64,000 bases of DNA, from contig NZ_MVDE01000011.1 in the NCBI RefSeq assembly GCF_002843385.1, positions 1 through 64,000 of the forward strand. The letters are read 5' to 3'. Within the stretch, counting starts at the first letter, position 1; every line of letters begins with the position of its first letter. The DNA is from Labilibaculum manganireducens. GTDB lineage: Bacteria; Bacteroidota; Bacteroidia; Bacteroidales; Marinifilaceae. The position numbers and the translations under genes were made by a program. Below are positions 54,700 to 62,812 of this stretch, one piece after another. The notes under the pieces are model-generated. The model made no database searches. It was not told the origin of the DNA and worked only from the letters and a program-made list of their open reading frames with translations.

Positions 54700-55188
54700 T
54701 TAATTAGTTATTGGGCATTTCGCTTTTATTTGATCACGAAGCTGTTCCAGAAGTCTTACAGTATTTGATAAGTAGTCTAAATAGGGCTGCTGGTCTTCTT
54801 CCTTAATAATCCCATTGGCTGTTTTTTTGTACTCTAATATCTGTCCAACCAAAAAGTGTTCTGTTTTATAATCAGCTATTTTTTCTTCAATTCTAGAAAT
54901 GAATCCAACAGGTGATAAGGTATAGTACTTTTTCCGGTCACCAGGTTTTGTAAAATACACAATCATATTCGATTTGGTGAGACTCTGAAGATTAGTGGAG
55001 ATCGTACTTTTGCTGGCACCTAAAAAATGAACCAAATCATCAAAAGTGGCTCCATTTTCTTTATTGATGAAAAGGGTAGCGAAAATTCTCGCTCCGATAG
55101 GCGATAACTTTTCTTGTCCCTCCATAAACAGACCAAACTTTTCCACTAAATATTTCTTTTCCTCTTCCAAATCTTTCCTGTTTTTCAT
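54700..55188 (-). CDS. GbsR/MarR-type winged-helix repressor
   Basis: 162 residues from the ATG at 55188 (MKNRKDLEEEKKYLVEKFGLFMEG); the longer frame to 55314 would begin upstream of the predicted promoter and operator. The core has helix-turn-helix SPIGARIFATLFINKENGATFDDLVHFLGASKSTISTNLQSL, wing VYFTKPGDRKKYY and a C-terminal dimer helix. GbsR/MarR family members repress transport or efflux genes and are released by small ligands. It is upstream of and in the same direction as the RND operon, with its own promoter. Confidence 0.85.
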   Translation of the reverse strand: MKNRKDLEEEKKYLVEKFGLFMEGQEKLSPIGARIFATLFINKENGATFDDLVHFLGASKSTISTNLQSLTKSNMIVYFTKPGDRKKYYTLSPVGFISRIEEKIADYKTEHFLVGQILEYKKTANGIIKEEDQQPYLDYLSNTVRLLEQLRDQIKAKCPITN

Positions 55189-55209
55189 TTTTCTTAAATT
55201 TTTCTGGAA

Positions 55210-55244
55210 CAAATATACATTTAGTTCGGTTTCAACCGAACTAA
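55210..55244 (-). promoter_or_regulatory. autoregulated promoter/operator of the repressor
   Basis: On the minus strand the -7 box TATATTTG (55217-55210) is preceded by a perfect 11-bp inverted repeat with a 2-nt centre (55221-55244, arms TTAGTTCGGTT). The repeat covers the -33 region, so protein bound there would block RNA polymerase. Confidence 0.75.
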
Positions 55245-55339
55245 AAAATGTTAAAAAAATAAAAAGAATCCTATGCAATCGATGGAAGAGCAATAATAAA
55301 TTTAAATGTATCAATAATTGATATTTCGTTGGGGAAAAA

Positions 55340-55740
55340 ATGGATTCGATTTAACGAAGTTGTTTAAAGGTGTCGAAGTAAAATAATGATAAATGCAAAG
55401 ATATTCATAGCTGACCAATGCTTTTTTTGTTTCAAAACGTACAGGTATCGATTTAAAAACATCTAACCGTATATTGGTTTTTTCAATCACAAACCGTTGC
55501 TTATAAAGTAATTCGTCAAAGAATGAAACGTCATTCTACCATTGCGCTTATTTTGATCAATATTATCAATTACATCACAGATGTAACAATGTTTTCTAAA
55601 TTCCTGCGCATCAAATCCTGCATCAGCATTAAGAAAAAATCCATCAATACAAAATTGCTTGATTTTAATGAATCAGTCTTATACTTAAAGTTGCTAATAA
55701 AATGTTTCACCTGAAATGCTTATTGATATGATAATTAGTC
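55340..55740 (-). pseudogene. decayed IS5-like transposase fragment
   Basis: Minus-strand translation gives FCIDGFFLNADAGFDAQEFR ... DNIDQNKRNGRM, then after a frameshift DELLYKQRFVIEKTNIRLDVFK and PVRFETKKALVSYEYLCIYH. The segment order (N-A-D-A-G-F-D, K-R-N, Y-K-Q-R-F-x-I-E-K-T-N, V-R-F-E-T) is the C-terminal DDE part of IS5-like transposases. At least one frameshift and a missing N-terminus show it is dead. No terminal inverted repeats were found. Confidence 0.75.
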
Positions 55741-55962
55741 ACTTCGATTCGTGTAGTACTTTCACGCACTGTGGATTGTTTCTACACTATATAAATTTGA
55801 ATTTTTGTTGTTTAGATTGATTAAAAATACTTAAACTTTTGTAACATTCACATTTCCCGTCCGTTAAATGCCTTAGAAAGTTTCAACCCAGTGGATGAAA
55901 TTTTTTTGGCACAGAATTCTCTAAGTGAGTTGTGAAGTTGAAAAATGTCTAATTAATTACAG
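55741..55962. other. intergenic stretch beside the transposase remnant
   Basis: AT-rich; no gene or clear signal seen. It may contain further decayed insertion-sequence DNA. Confidence 0.4.
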
Positions 55963-56130
55963 ATGGCAAAATTGAAAGAGAAAGGATCATATATTGGATT
56001 CCGCTTTAAGAGCTTACAAAAGAAAGCTCATTTTGATAACCCTTCCAATAAAAAGAAAGGTTTTGAATTCCTCAAAATCATTCAGTTTTTTACCCCTCAC
56101 GATATTTTAATGTTGAATCATCCAGAGTGA
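55963..56130 (+). CDS. possible 55-residue small protein
   Basis: Open frame from ATG to TGA giving a basic peptide (MAKLKEKGSYIGFRFKSLQK ... FLKIIQFFTPHDILMLNHPE). No ribosome site and no recognised family. Its position next to the dead transposase makes a gene fragment as likely as a real gene. Confidence 0.25.
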   Translation: MAKLKEKGSYIGFRFKSLQKKAHFDNPSNKKKGFEFLKIIQFFTPHDILMLNHPE

Positions 56131-56257
56131 TTACAGCAGTTTTATTCCACAAACTTTGGTTAATATTTGATTAATAATCTAAACGAATAGTTTGGAATGA
56201 GGTGTCTTTTTGCAAAAAATATAATAAGAAAATAAACTATCTTTAATAATAATATCA

Positions 56258-57415
56258 ATGAGAAATAAGAGTAGAGTGATTGCAGTAATGATGATATTGA
56301 CCATGTGGTTTTCGTTTGCAAGTTGTGATGATGAATTAGTTGAAGAGCAGGATTCAACCGAGGTTGTTGAACCAATAGTTGACGAGAATAATGACGGTAC
56401 AACAGTTGCAGACACTACTGGTGGCACTAATACTGAGAATAGACCAATAATTGAAAATCAGACTTTTAATAAAACCTTGATTATTGATGGTCATGAAAAT
56501 GATAGTTTGATAATACGCAACTGTACATTTGAAAACATGTCCGATATTGCTCTTTTAATTAAGACTGTAGATCACGTAATTATTAGGGATTGTATTTTCA
56601 GGAATCTGCAATCGCATGCGATTTTTTTACAAGCCGGCCAAAGCTCCGATGACATTTTAATTGAAGGAAATGAGATTTATAATGTTTCAGGAATAGGAAT
56701 ATTTGCTGGGGAAGATCATATTAATACTAAGTGTTTGGGTAATATAATTAATGAAGTGGGTCTTGTTAATATAGACGGACACACTCCGCACGGTATTTAT
56801 TTGTGCGGGAAAAATTTTATGATTGAAGGAAATACCATATCTAAATGTGGTTCGGAAGATGGTAAAGGAGTAGGAATTAGTGTACGATCTTATGGAACCA
56901 TTTCGAAAAATAAAATTTATGATGGAAAAGCCAGTGGCATATCTTTCTCAAGTGATCATTCTGCTTTTTATGGCACATTATTAATTGAAAACAATGTGAT
57001 CTTTGATAATTTCGAAAATGCAATTAGTCTTTACATGTCAAATGAAGACTCGCCTCTTGGAAAAGTTACAGTCCGATTTAATACTTTATTATCCGGCAAC
57101 AAACCTGTTATTTATGCCAATACCTGGAAAAGCATGGAAAGTGAGTTAGAATCTTTAGGAAATATACTAATTAGAACCGATGGAGATATTAATTATGTCG
57201 ATGTTTCAACATCGAATCCATTTATTGAATCTCAAAATCTGGTAAGTAGCGGGGATCTTGGTTTTTCAGACTTTACAGATAGAGATTTTCATCTGATTTC
57301 AGGTTCTAAAGCGCTCAATTTTGCAGTTGGAATTCTTGATTTCCCTCGAAAGGATATGGAAGATAAAAATAGGAGCTCGTCTGATTTAGATGCTGGAGCA
57401 TACGAAGCTAAATAA
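56258..57415 (+). CDS. parallel beta-helix lipoprotein
   Basis: 385 residues, lipoprotein signal with FASC (Cys23), an acidic Thr/Glu linker (25-65), then beta-helix repeats (LIIRNCTFENMSDIALLIKTVDHVIIRDCIFRNL ... ILIEGNEIYNVSGIGIF) and the C-terminal SSSDLDAGAYEAK seen at the end of many secreted beta-helix proteins. It resembles NosD or pectate-lyase-superfamily folds. Polysaccharide binding or cleavage at the cell surface is inference; no catalytic set is identifiable. Confidence 0.8.
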   Translation: MRNKSRVIAVMMILTMWFSFASCDDELVEEQDSTEVVEPIVDENNDGTTVADTTGGTNTENRPIIENQTFNKTLIIDGHENDSLIIRNCTFENMSDIALLIKTVDHVIIRDCIFRNLQSHAIFLQAGQSSDDILIEGNEIYNVSGIGIFAGEDHINTKCLGNIINEVGLVNIDGHTPHGIYLCGKNFMIEGNTISKCGSEDGKGVGISVRSYGTISKNKIYDGKASGISFSSDHSAFYGTLLIENNVIFDNFENAISLYMSNEDSPLGKVTVRFNTLLSGNKPVIYANTWKSMESELESLGNILIRTDGDINYVDVSTSNPFIESQNLVSSGDLGFSDFTDRDFHLISGSKALNFAVGILDFPRKDMEDKNRSSSDLDAGAYEAK

Positions 57416-57446
57416 TTAATAAACGCAAAAATAATAGGATGGAAAG

Positions 57447-57472
57447 GGGCTGTATCTTGATTGATACGGCTC
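57447..57472 (+). terminator. terminator of the beta-helix gene
   Basis: GGGCTGTATC pairs with GATACGGCTC (two G-U pairs, 6-nt loop) and is followed by TTTTT. Confidence 0.88.
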
Positions 57473-57652
57473 TTTTTGTATGAAAAATATATGTTTGATA
57501 ATTTCCATTATCAGGCTGATATTTGTTTTTTACAATATATGTTCTGAACTTGTATGTAGTAGAATTAGAAATGATTTCTAAAAATAGTTACTTAACAGAA
57601 TGGAGGAATCTGAACCATGTTTTTTGCCTCTTCTGCATTTATACCAGTTAGT

Positions 57653-57767
57653 ATCTAAATTTACTCAATCATTTCTCCCAAAGAATCTGATTATAATTGA
57701 GTTTTAGTCTCGAGAACCCGGGACGACATTATACCTCTGTGCAAATTTGTCTGTAAAATGGTATTAT
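57653..57767 (+). repeat. structured leader-like repeat, element A
   Basis: Two blocks shared with element B (61371-61469): a 20-nt block at 57653-57672 (19 identical) and a 42-nt block at 57726-57767 (37 identical; all five differences are transitions). The left block starts an inverted repeat, ACTCAAT (57663-57669) / ATTGAGT (57696-57702). Confidence 0.75.
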
Positions 57768-57854
57768 TCCCGGATATTAAATCATCTGCCATAACTTATT
57801 GCAGAAACTGATAATTAAAGTGTCGCTAATTTACGAATATTAAAACGAACTGAT

Positions 57855-59069
57855 GTGAAAGAAAAAATACTTCTGATTTCGAAAGATACGCTAAGAACAG
57901 CAGCATTAGGTTGTTATGGCAGTGAATTGTGGAAAACTAAAAATATTGATGAGTTGGCGGATAAGGGAACCATTTTTCACCGGCACTACACTGCCGCTGC
58001 AACCTCAGCAATGTCATACTCTTCAATGTTCACAGGAAAATACTGTCATGAATTGGACAGAAAGGAATTTACTGAAGTTGAAGTTTTTAAAGGAGAATCA
58101 TTATTTCGAATTCTGGAGAGTAAGGGATATGCATGCCATATATTTTGGGGTGAAAGTTGGTTTCAAAATGTGGTTCCATATACCAAAATATACGGAGAGA
58201 AGACGAATTTTCATAATTTGGATATTGAGCAAAAAGTTGGCTCTGAACGAATAAAGAGAATCAATGAGGAGGCTGTTATTCAGGAGACATTGAGTAAAAT
58301 TGTTGATGGAGTTCTAGAAATTATTGAGACTAAAGTGTTTATCTGGGTTCATTTTCCACATGTTTTGTATGGTAAAGCATGCTATGACTCAGATATTGAA
58401 GTTTTTGATGAGTTTGTTGGTGAAATGCGGAAACATTTTAGTGATGATTCCATTTACATTACTTCTGATCATGGTCATATGAATATGTCTAAAGGGGTTC
58501 CGGTATATGGATTTCATCTTTATGAAAGTGCGGTTAAAGTTCCTTTGATTACACCTAGGATTGATCACAACAAAACAATTGAATTCCCTACCAGCCATAT
58601 TCAGTTGATGGATATAATTCTTGAAGGTAAAATAATTCATAATGATCATGTATTTGTTGATACTCAATATTTTCTGCAGGAAAATAGAAAATTAGCAGTC
58701 GTTAAGGACAATTTTAAGTATATCTTCAATAAGAGGGGTAAAAAAGAAGAACTTTATGATTTGGAAGTTGATCCTGGAGAGAATGTAAATCTTCTTCAGA
58801 GGCAAGTTGAAGAAAAGGGTAGGGGAAAACTCTATTGGTTAGATGAGATCTACTATTACAAAAAATGGGATGCGGTGCATTCTGTATACAGAGACCTAAA
58901 GGCGGAGAAGGATAAAGTTTGGAGAGAAGGCAGTTTTATTGATGAATTGCTGTATAAAATTAATTTTAAACGAAAATATCTAATTAATAAATTCAGGAAT
59001 AAAAGATATTTGATAAAGCGGAAAGGAATTTTAGATTCAAATCCATTTGTAATCAATTACAAAAGATGA
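57855..59069 (+). CDS. sulfatase/alkaline-phosphatase-superfamily protein lacking the formylglycine Cys
   Basis: 404 residues from a GTG start. The N-terminus LISKDTLRTAALGCYGSELWKTKNIDELADKGTIF and the segment ITSDHGHMN (Asp205-His206) match sulfatase-fold enzymes, and the late EELYDLEVDPGENVNLLQ is the typical sulfatase C-terminal block. At the nucleophile site, however, the protein reads S51-A-M-S-Y before FTG, not C/S-x-P/A-S-R, and one N-terminal metal Asp is Ala. It has no signal peptide. It may be a phosphatase or phosphotransferase or be inactive. Sits next to polysaccharide genes. Confidence 0.75.
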   Translation: MKEKILLISKDTLRTAALGCYGSELWKTKNIDELADKGTIFHRHYTAAATSAMSYSSMFTGKYCHELDRKEFTEVEVFKGESLFRILESKGYACHIFWGESWFQNVVPYTKIYGEKTNFHNLDIEQKVGSERIKRINEEAVIQETLSKIVDGVLEIIETKVFIWVHFPHVLYGKACYDSDIEVFDEFVGEMRKHFSDDSIYITSDHGHMNMSKGVPVYGFHLYESAVKVPLITPRIDHNKTIEFPTSHIQLMDIILEGKIIHNDHVFVDTQYFLQENRKLAVVKDNFKYIFNKRGKKEELYDLEVDPGENVNLLQRQVEEKGRGKLYWLDEIYYYKKWDAVHSVYRDLKAEKDKVWREGSFIDELLYKINFKRKYLINKFRNKRYLIKRKGILDSNPFVINYKR

Positions 59070-59586
59070 GAAAACGGTATAAACACTATGTTTACAGAGT
59101 ATTTGTTTAATTTTTCTTATGGAATGATAAGGGTGTTTTATGGAAGGAAAACAATATTCTGTAAAAGAATTCATTTAAATCGACAGATTTAACAATTTTT
59201 TCATTGATTATTATTCAAAATGGTTTGAACTTGTATTACTTGCGAACAGAAAACAAATAAGATACATGAACTGCGAAGATCGAAATTAAGTAATTGTTTG
59301 CTTTCTAATTTTATTAAGAAATAAAATATTAGCCCAATTTTGTTTCAGTGAATTTCAGCTCACAAAGCAAAGCTTTGGAGAAAGAAACAATTCAATCCCA
59401 TTCTTTATTTCGTGGGATTGAGGAAACGAAGTATGCCCAAATCTTTTCTTTATTAGGGTTTTATTGCCTTAAATAAACCTCTCTCTATTCCTTCTCCCTC
59501 CTTTAAATTTAATTTAACATATTACATCATTCTGTAATTTTGATGTTGTAGTCGTATACTTGAAACTTTGTAAAAAAAAAAATCAT
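59070..59586. other. intergenic stretch before the polysaccharide operon
   Basis: About 515 bp. It holds a 9-bp inverted repeat (TCAATCCCA / TGGGATTGA, 59392-59421), the palindrome CAAAGCTTTG (59368-59377) and a TAATTTTG box (59535-59542, TAnnTTTG type) 45 bases before the ATG. It may be a long structured leader. No gene seen. Confidence 0.5.
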
Positions 59587-60813
59587 ATGGGTAGAGAGAT
59601 TGTGATGGTTGATCTGATCGGGCAATACACCAGATTAAAAGATGAAATTGATTCAGCAATAAATAGAGTTTTACTATCAGGTAAATTTATAAATGGCCCG
59701 GATGTAAGCTGTTTTTCTGAGGAATTCGCTCAATGGATGGGCGTAAAGCATGTTATTCCATGCGCGAATGGCACCGATGCTTTGCAATTGGCAATTATGG
59801 CTCTGCAATTGCAGCCAGGAGATGAAGTTATTGTTCCATCATTTACTTATGTTGCAACCGTAGAAGTAATTTCATTACTTGGATTGAAGCCTGTATTTGC
59901 GGATGTAGATCCTAACACATTTAACTTGGATGTTAATGATGTACAGAAGAAAATTACAGAAAAAACTAAATTAATTATTCCTGTACATCTCTTTGGTCAA
60001 TGCGCAGATATGGAAAAAGTAACCCATATTGCAGAAAAATATAATTTAAAGATTGTTGAAGATGCAGCACAGGCTGTTGGAGCTGTTTACCATTATTCTG
60101 ATGGAAGGTCAGCTAAGGCTGGAACTATAGGTGATTTTGGAACAACATCTTTTTTTCCATCAAAAAATCTGGGATGCTTTGGTGATGGAGGAGCGTTATT
60201 TACAAATAGTGACGAATTAGCAGCCAGAGCCGGAATGATGGCTAATCATGGTCAAAGAATAAAGTACCACCACGATGTTATTGGTTGCAATTCAAGATTG
60301 GATAGTATTCAAGCGGCCATTCTGCGAATTAAACTTCGTTGTCTGGACGAATTTACTGAAAAAAGAAGACATGCAGCAGCCTATTACTATAGTCAATTGA
60401 GATCTGTTCGGGGTATTTCAGCTCCTTTTTGTTCAAATTTTTCAACGCATGTTTACAATCAGTTTACTCTTAAAATTGACTTAAGTGATCGATTTCATAT
60501 TAGGTATATAAGAGATAAACTGCAAAATGAACTGAAAAAAAGAGGCATTCCTTCAATGATTTATTATCCAATTCCTCTTCATCTGCAAAAAGCATATTGC
60601 AGTCCGAATTATCCAATGGGCAGTTTACCTGTGTCGGAACGATTAAGTGAAACAGTTTTGTCAATTCCAATACATACGGAAATAAAAGTGGATGAATTGA
60701 AATTTATCACTGATTCCATTAAAACAATTATGAATAATATCCTGATAAATGTTCCTGTTTCAAATAATAAATTTAAATGGAAGAAAGCTATTTTGCCCAC
60801 GAATCTGCTGTAA
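59587..60813 (+). CDS. DegT/DnrJ/EryC1/StrS aminotransferase (WbpE-like)
   Basis: 408 residues from the ATG at 59587; the frame stays open to a TTG at 59560. PLP-fold landmarks: CANGTDALQLAIMALQLQPGDEVIVPSFTYVATVEVI, VHLFGQCADM, VEDAAQAVGAVY and the Schiff-base Lys in FFPSKNLGCFGDGG. In the setting of acetyltransferase, 3-dehydrogenase and 6-dehydrogenase genes, it probably aminates the 3-keto intermediate of UDP-GlcNAcA (WbpE step). Its end overlaps the next gene by 37 bp. Confidence 0.9.
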   Translation: MGREIVMVDLIGQYTRLKDEIDSAINRVLLSGKFINGPDVSCFSEEFAQWMGVKHVIPCANGTDALQLAIMALQLQPGDEVIVPSFTYVATVEVISLLGLKPVFADVDPNTFNLDVNDVQKKITEKTKLIIPVHLFGQCADMEKVTHIAEKYNLKIVEDAAQAVGAVYHYSDGRSAKAGTIGDFGTTSFFPSKNLGCFGDGGALFTNSDELAARAGMMANHGQRIKYHHDVIGCNSRLDSIQAAILRIKLRCLDEFTEKRRHAAAYYYSQLRSVRGISAPFCSNFSTHVYNQFTLKIDLSDRFHIRYIRDKLQNELKKRGIPSMIYYPIPLHLQKAYCSPNYPMGSLPVSERLSETVLSIPIHTEIKVDELKFITDSIKTIMNNILINVPVSNNKFKWKKAILPTNLL

Positions 60814-61355
60814 TTGATGAAGACTGTAGAATTGGGCAAGGAACAAAAATCTGGCATTTTAGCCATGTAATGAGTGGATGCACAATTGGTCCAAATTGTA
60901 ATCTCGGACAAAATGTATTGGTAGCTAAGGGGGTTATTTTGGGCGAAAATGTAAAAGTGCAAAACAATGTATCCATATACACCGGAGTAATTTGTGAAGA
61001 CGATGTGTTTTTGGGACCTTCTATGGTTTTTACTAATGTAATTAACCCAAGGTCGGCCGTTATCAGAAAGAAAGATTACAAAGAAACGATTATCCGAAAA
61101 GGAGCTAGTATCGGAGCCAATGCAACAATTATCTGTGGTACTGAAATTGGTAAATATGCTTTTGTAGGAGCAGGTGCGGTGGTAACAAAATCTGTTAAAG
61201 ATTATGCTTTAGTTGTAGGAAACCCATCTAAACAAATTGGTTGGGTAAGTGAATATGGACATAGGTTGAATTTTGATAAAAATGGGTTCGCAACTTGCTG
61301 GGAAAGTGGTCAGGAATATTTTATTAAAGATGAAATGGTGTGGAGGAATGAGTGA
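60777..61355 (+). CDS. left-handed beta-helix N-acetyltransferase (WbpD/WlbB-like)
   Basis: 192 residues with hexapeptide repeats (IGQGTKIWHFSHVMSGCTIGPNCNLGQNVLVAKGVILGENVKVQNNVSIYTG). The segments NPRSAVIRKKDYKETIIRKGASIGANATIICG and VVGNPSKQIGWVSEYG are typical of the WbpD/WlbB group that acetylates the 3-amino group of UDP-GlcNAc3NA. Start overlaps the aminotransferase end by 37 bp, showing translational coupling. Confidence 0.9.
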   Translation: MEESYFAHESAVIDEDCRIGQGTKIWHFSHVMSGCTIGPNCNLGQNVLVAKGVILGENVKVQNNVSIYTGVICEDDVFLGPSMVFTNVINPRSAVIRKKDYKETIIRKGASIGANATIICGTEIGKYAFVGAGAVVTKSVKDYALVVGNPSKQIGWVSEYGHRLNFDKNGFATCWESGQEYFIKDEMVWRNE

Positions 61356-61370
61356 GTATATTGGAATAGG

Positions 61371-61469
61371 ATCTAAATTTATTCAATCATGAGAGAGATT
61401 AAATGATTGAATTATAGATGTTAACCAACATTATGCTTCTGTGCAGATTTGTTTGTAAAATGGTGTTAT
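61371..61469 (+). repeat. structured leader-like repeat, element B
   Basis: Counterpart of element A. The left block (61371-61390) begins a 10-bp inverted repeat, ATTCAATCAT / ATGATTGAAT (61381-61412). The right 42-nt block (61428-61469) ends five bases before the ATG at 61475. Where A has C-G at one stem position, B has T-A, so pairing is preserved. Confidence 0.75.
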
Positions 61470-61474
61470 AGGTG

Positions 61475-62566
61475 ATGATGAAAAGGAGAAAAATTCGGTT
61501 TGGAATTGTTGGGATGGGGCACATTGGGAAGCGGCATCTGGAGATGATCAGATGTAATAATGATGCTGAAATAGTTGCTTGCTGTGATCTGTTGCCATTG
61601 GAAGAATTGGAACTTTATATTCCAGGCATTCCTTTCTATAGGAATTATGATGAGATGTTGATAAATCATACAGAGATGGATGTTGTTAATGTGTGTGTGC
61701 CTAATGGTTTGCATGCCAATATGTCTATAAATGCTCTTAATATGGGATATCATGTGGTCTGCGAAAAACCAATGGCATTAAGTAAATCTGAAGCTGAGCG
61801 GATGTTGTACAAGTCTCTCGAGGTGTCGCGGCATATTTTTGTTGTAAAACAAAACCGATATTCCCCACCGGCAATATGGCTGAAAGAGATTATGAATCAG
61901 GAGTGTTTAGGTCAGATTTATATGGTTCAATTGAGCTGCTTTTGGAACCGGGATGAACAATATTATCAACCAAATTCCTGGAGAGGACGGCAAAAAGAGG
62001 ATGGTGGAACATTATTTACACAATTTTCACACTTTATTGACATCGTGTATTGGCTGTTTGGAGACATTAAGAATGTGAAAGGAATATTTAAGGATTTTAA
62101 ACACGCTAAGCTCACGGATTTTGAGGACTCGGGTGTTGTGAGTTTCGAATTTGTAAATGGAGGAATCGGATGCTTAAATTATTCAACTGCAGTCTATAAA
62201 AGAAATTTGGAAAGTTCTATAATCATTATAGGTGAAAAGGGGACAATTAAAGTTGCTGGTCAGTATATGAATGAGGTTGTTTATTGTGACATAGAAAATT
62301 ACGTTATGCCGGAACTAAAACCATCTAATCCTCCAATAGATTATGGAGCTTATAAAGGATCTGCTCAAAATCATCATTATGTGATTGCAAATGTGGTTGA
62401 TAAGATTCAAAATAATGGAGTTATAGCCACCAATGCATTGGAAGGTTTGAAAGTTGTTGATATTATTGAACGAATTTATCAGTTAAGAGATTTGACTGAA
62501 ATAAAACAAAAAAAGGAATGGGTAAGGAATTATAAATTAAATGGAGTAAATCAGAAAGATATTTAG
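61475..62566 (+). CDS. Gfo/Idh/MocA dehydrogenase (WbpB/WlbA-like)
   Basis: 363 residues; GTG at 61472 and ATGs at 61475 and 61478 are possible starts. The Rossmann motif is FGIVGMGHIGKRH, followed by VNVCVPNGLHANM, the catalytic-lysine block CEKPMALSKSEAE and a C-terminal beta-sheet domain (FTQFSHFIDIVYWLFG). This fits the UDP-GlcNAcA 3-dehydrogenase (WbpB) step that feeds the aminotransferase. The structured repeat element B forms its leader. Confidence 0.87.
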   Translation: MMKRRKIRFGIVGMGHIGKRHLEMIRCNNDAEIVACCDLLPLEELELYIPGIPFYRNYDEMLINHTEMDVVNVCVPNGLHANMSINALNMGYHVVCEKPMALSKSEAERMLYKSLEVSRHIFVVKQNRYSPPAIWLKEIMNQECLGQIYMVQLSCFWNRDEQYYQPNSWRGRQKEDGGTLFTQFSHFIDIVYWLFGDIKNVKGIFKDFKHAKLTDFEDSGVVSFEFVNGGIGCLNYSTAVYKRNLESSIIIIGEKGTIKVAGQYMNEVVYCDIENYVMPELKPSNPPIDYGAYKGSAQNHHYVIANVVDKIQNNGVIATNALEGLKVVDIIERIYQLRDLTEIKQKKEWVRNYKLNGVNQKDI

Positions 62567-62812
62567 AAACTGTTTGAAATTTATCTTTTAACTTTTTTTT
62601 GATAAAAATTTCCAAAAAAATTAAGCAGCTTATTAGTAAACCGATACAAATCACCACAAGAAATGTGTGATATTCCTGATGTTTTATGTGTAAATAAAGT
62701 AATGGTTGAAACGTTCAGGAGTTAATAATTATTAACTCACACACGAGCCTGATAAGTTCTCCTGATTTATCAGGACAGGCTATCCGACAACTAAAAAACA
62801 AATTATACTCAG
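62567..62812. promoter_or_regulatory. control region before the WbpA-like gene
   Basis: 246 bp. A perfect 20-nt palindrome at 62719-62738 (GAGTTAATAATTATTAACTC) is followed by two mutually exclusive hairpins: CCTGATAA (62758-62765) can pair with TTATCAGG (62777-62784), which also pairs locally with CCTGAT (62771-62776). Confidence 0.6.

Larger units (their letters stand above)
57416..57854. other. intergenic stretch with terminator and repeat element A
   Basis: About 440 bp. It contains the terminator at 57447-57472 and the structured element at 57653-57767 that recurs before the WbpB-like gene. Otherwise nothing recognisable. Confidence 0.6.

Noticed and set aside
55523-55714. 63-residue plus-strand open frame
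   Set aside because: It is the opposite strand of the decayed transposase, whose minus-strand translation gives clear family segments.
60777-60813. Overlap of the WbpE-like and WbpD-like genes as a frameshift
   Set aside because: Both proteins have complete, normal ends; the 37-bp overlap is ordinary translational coupling.
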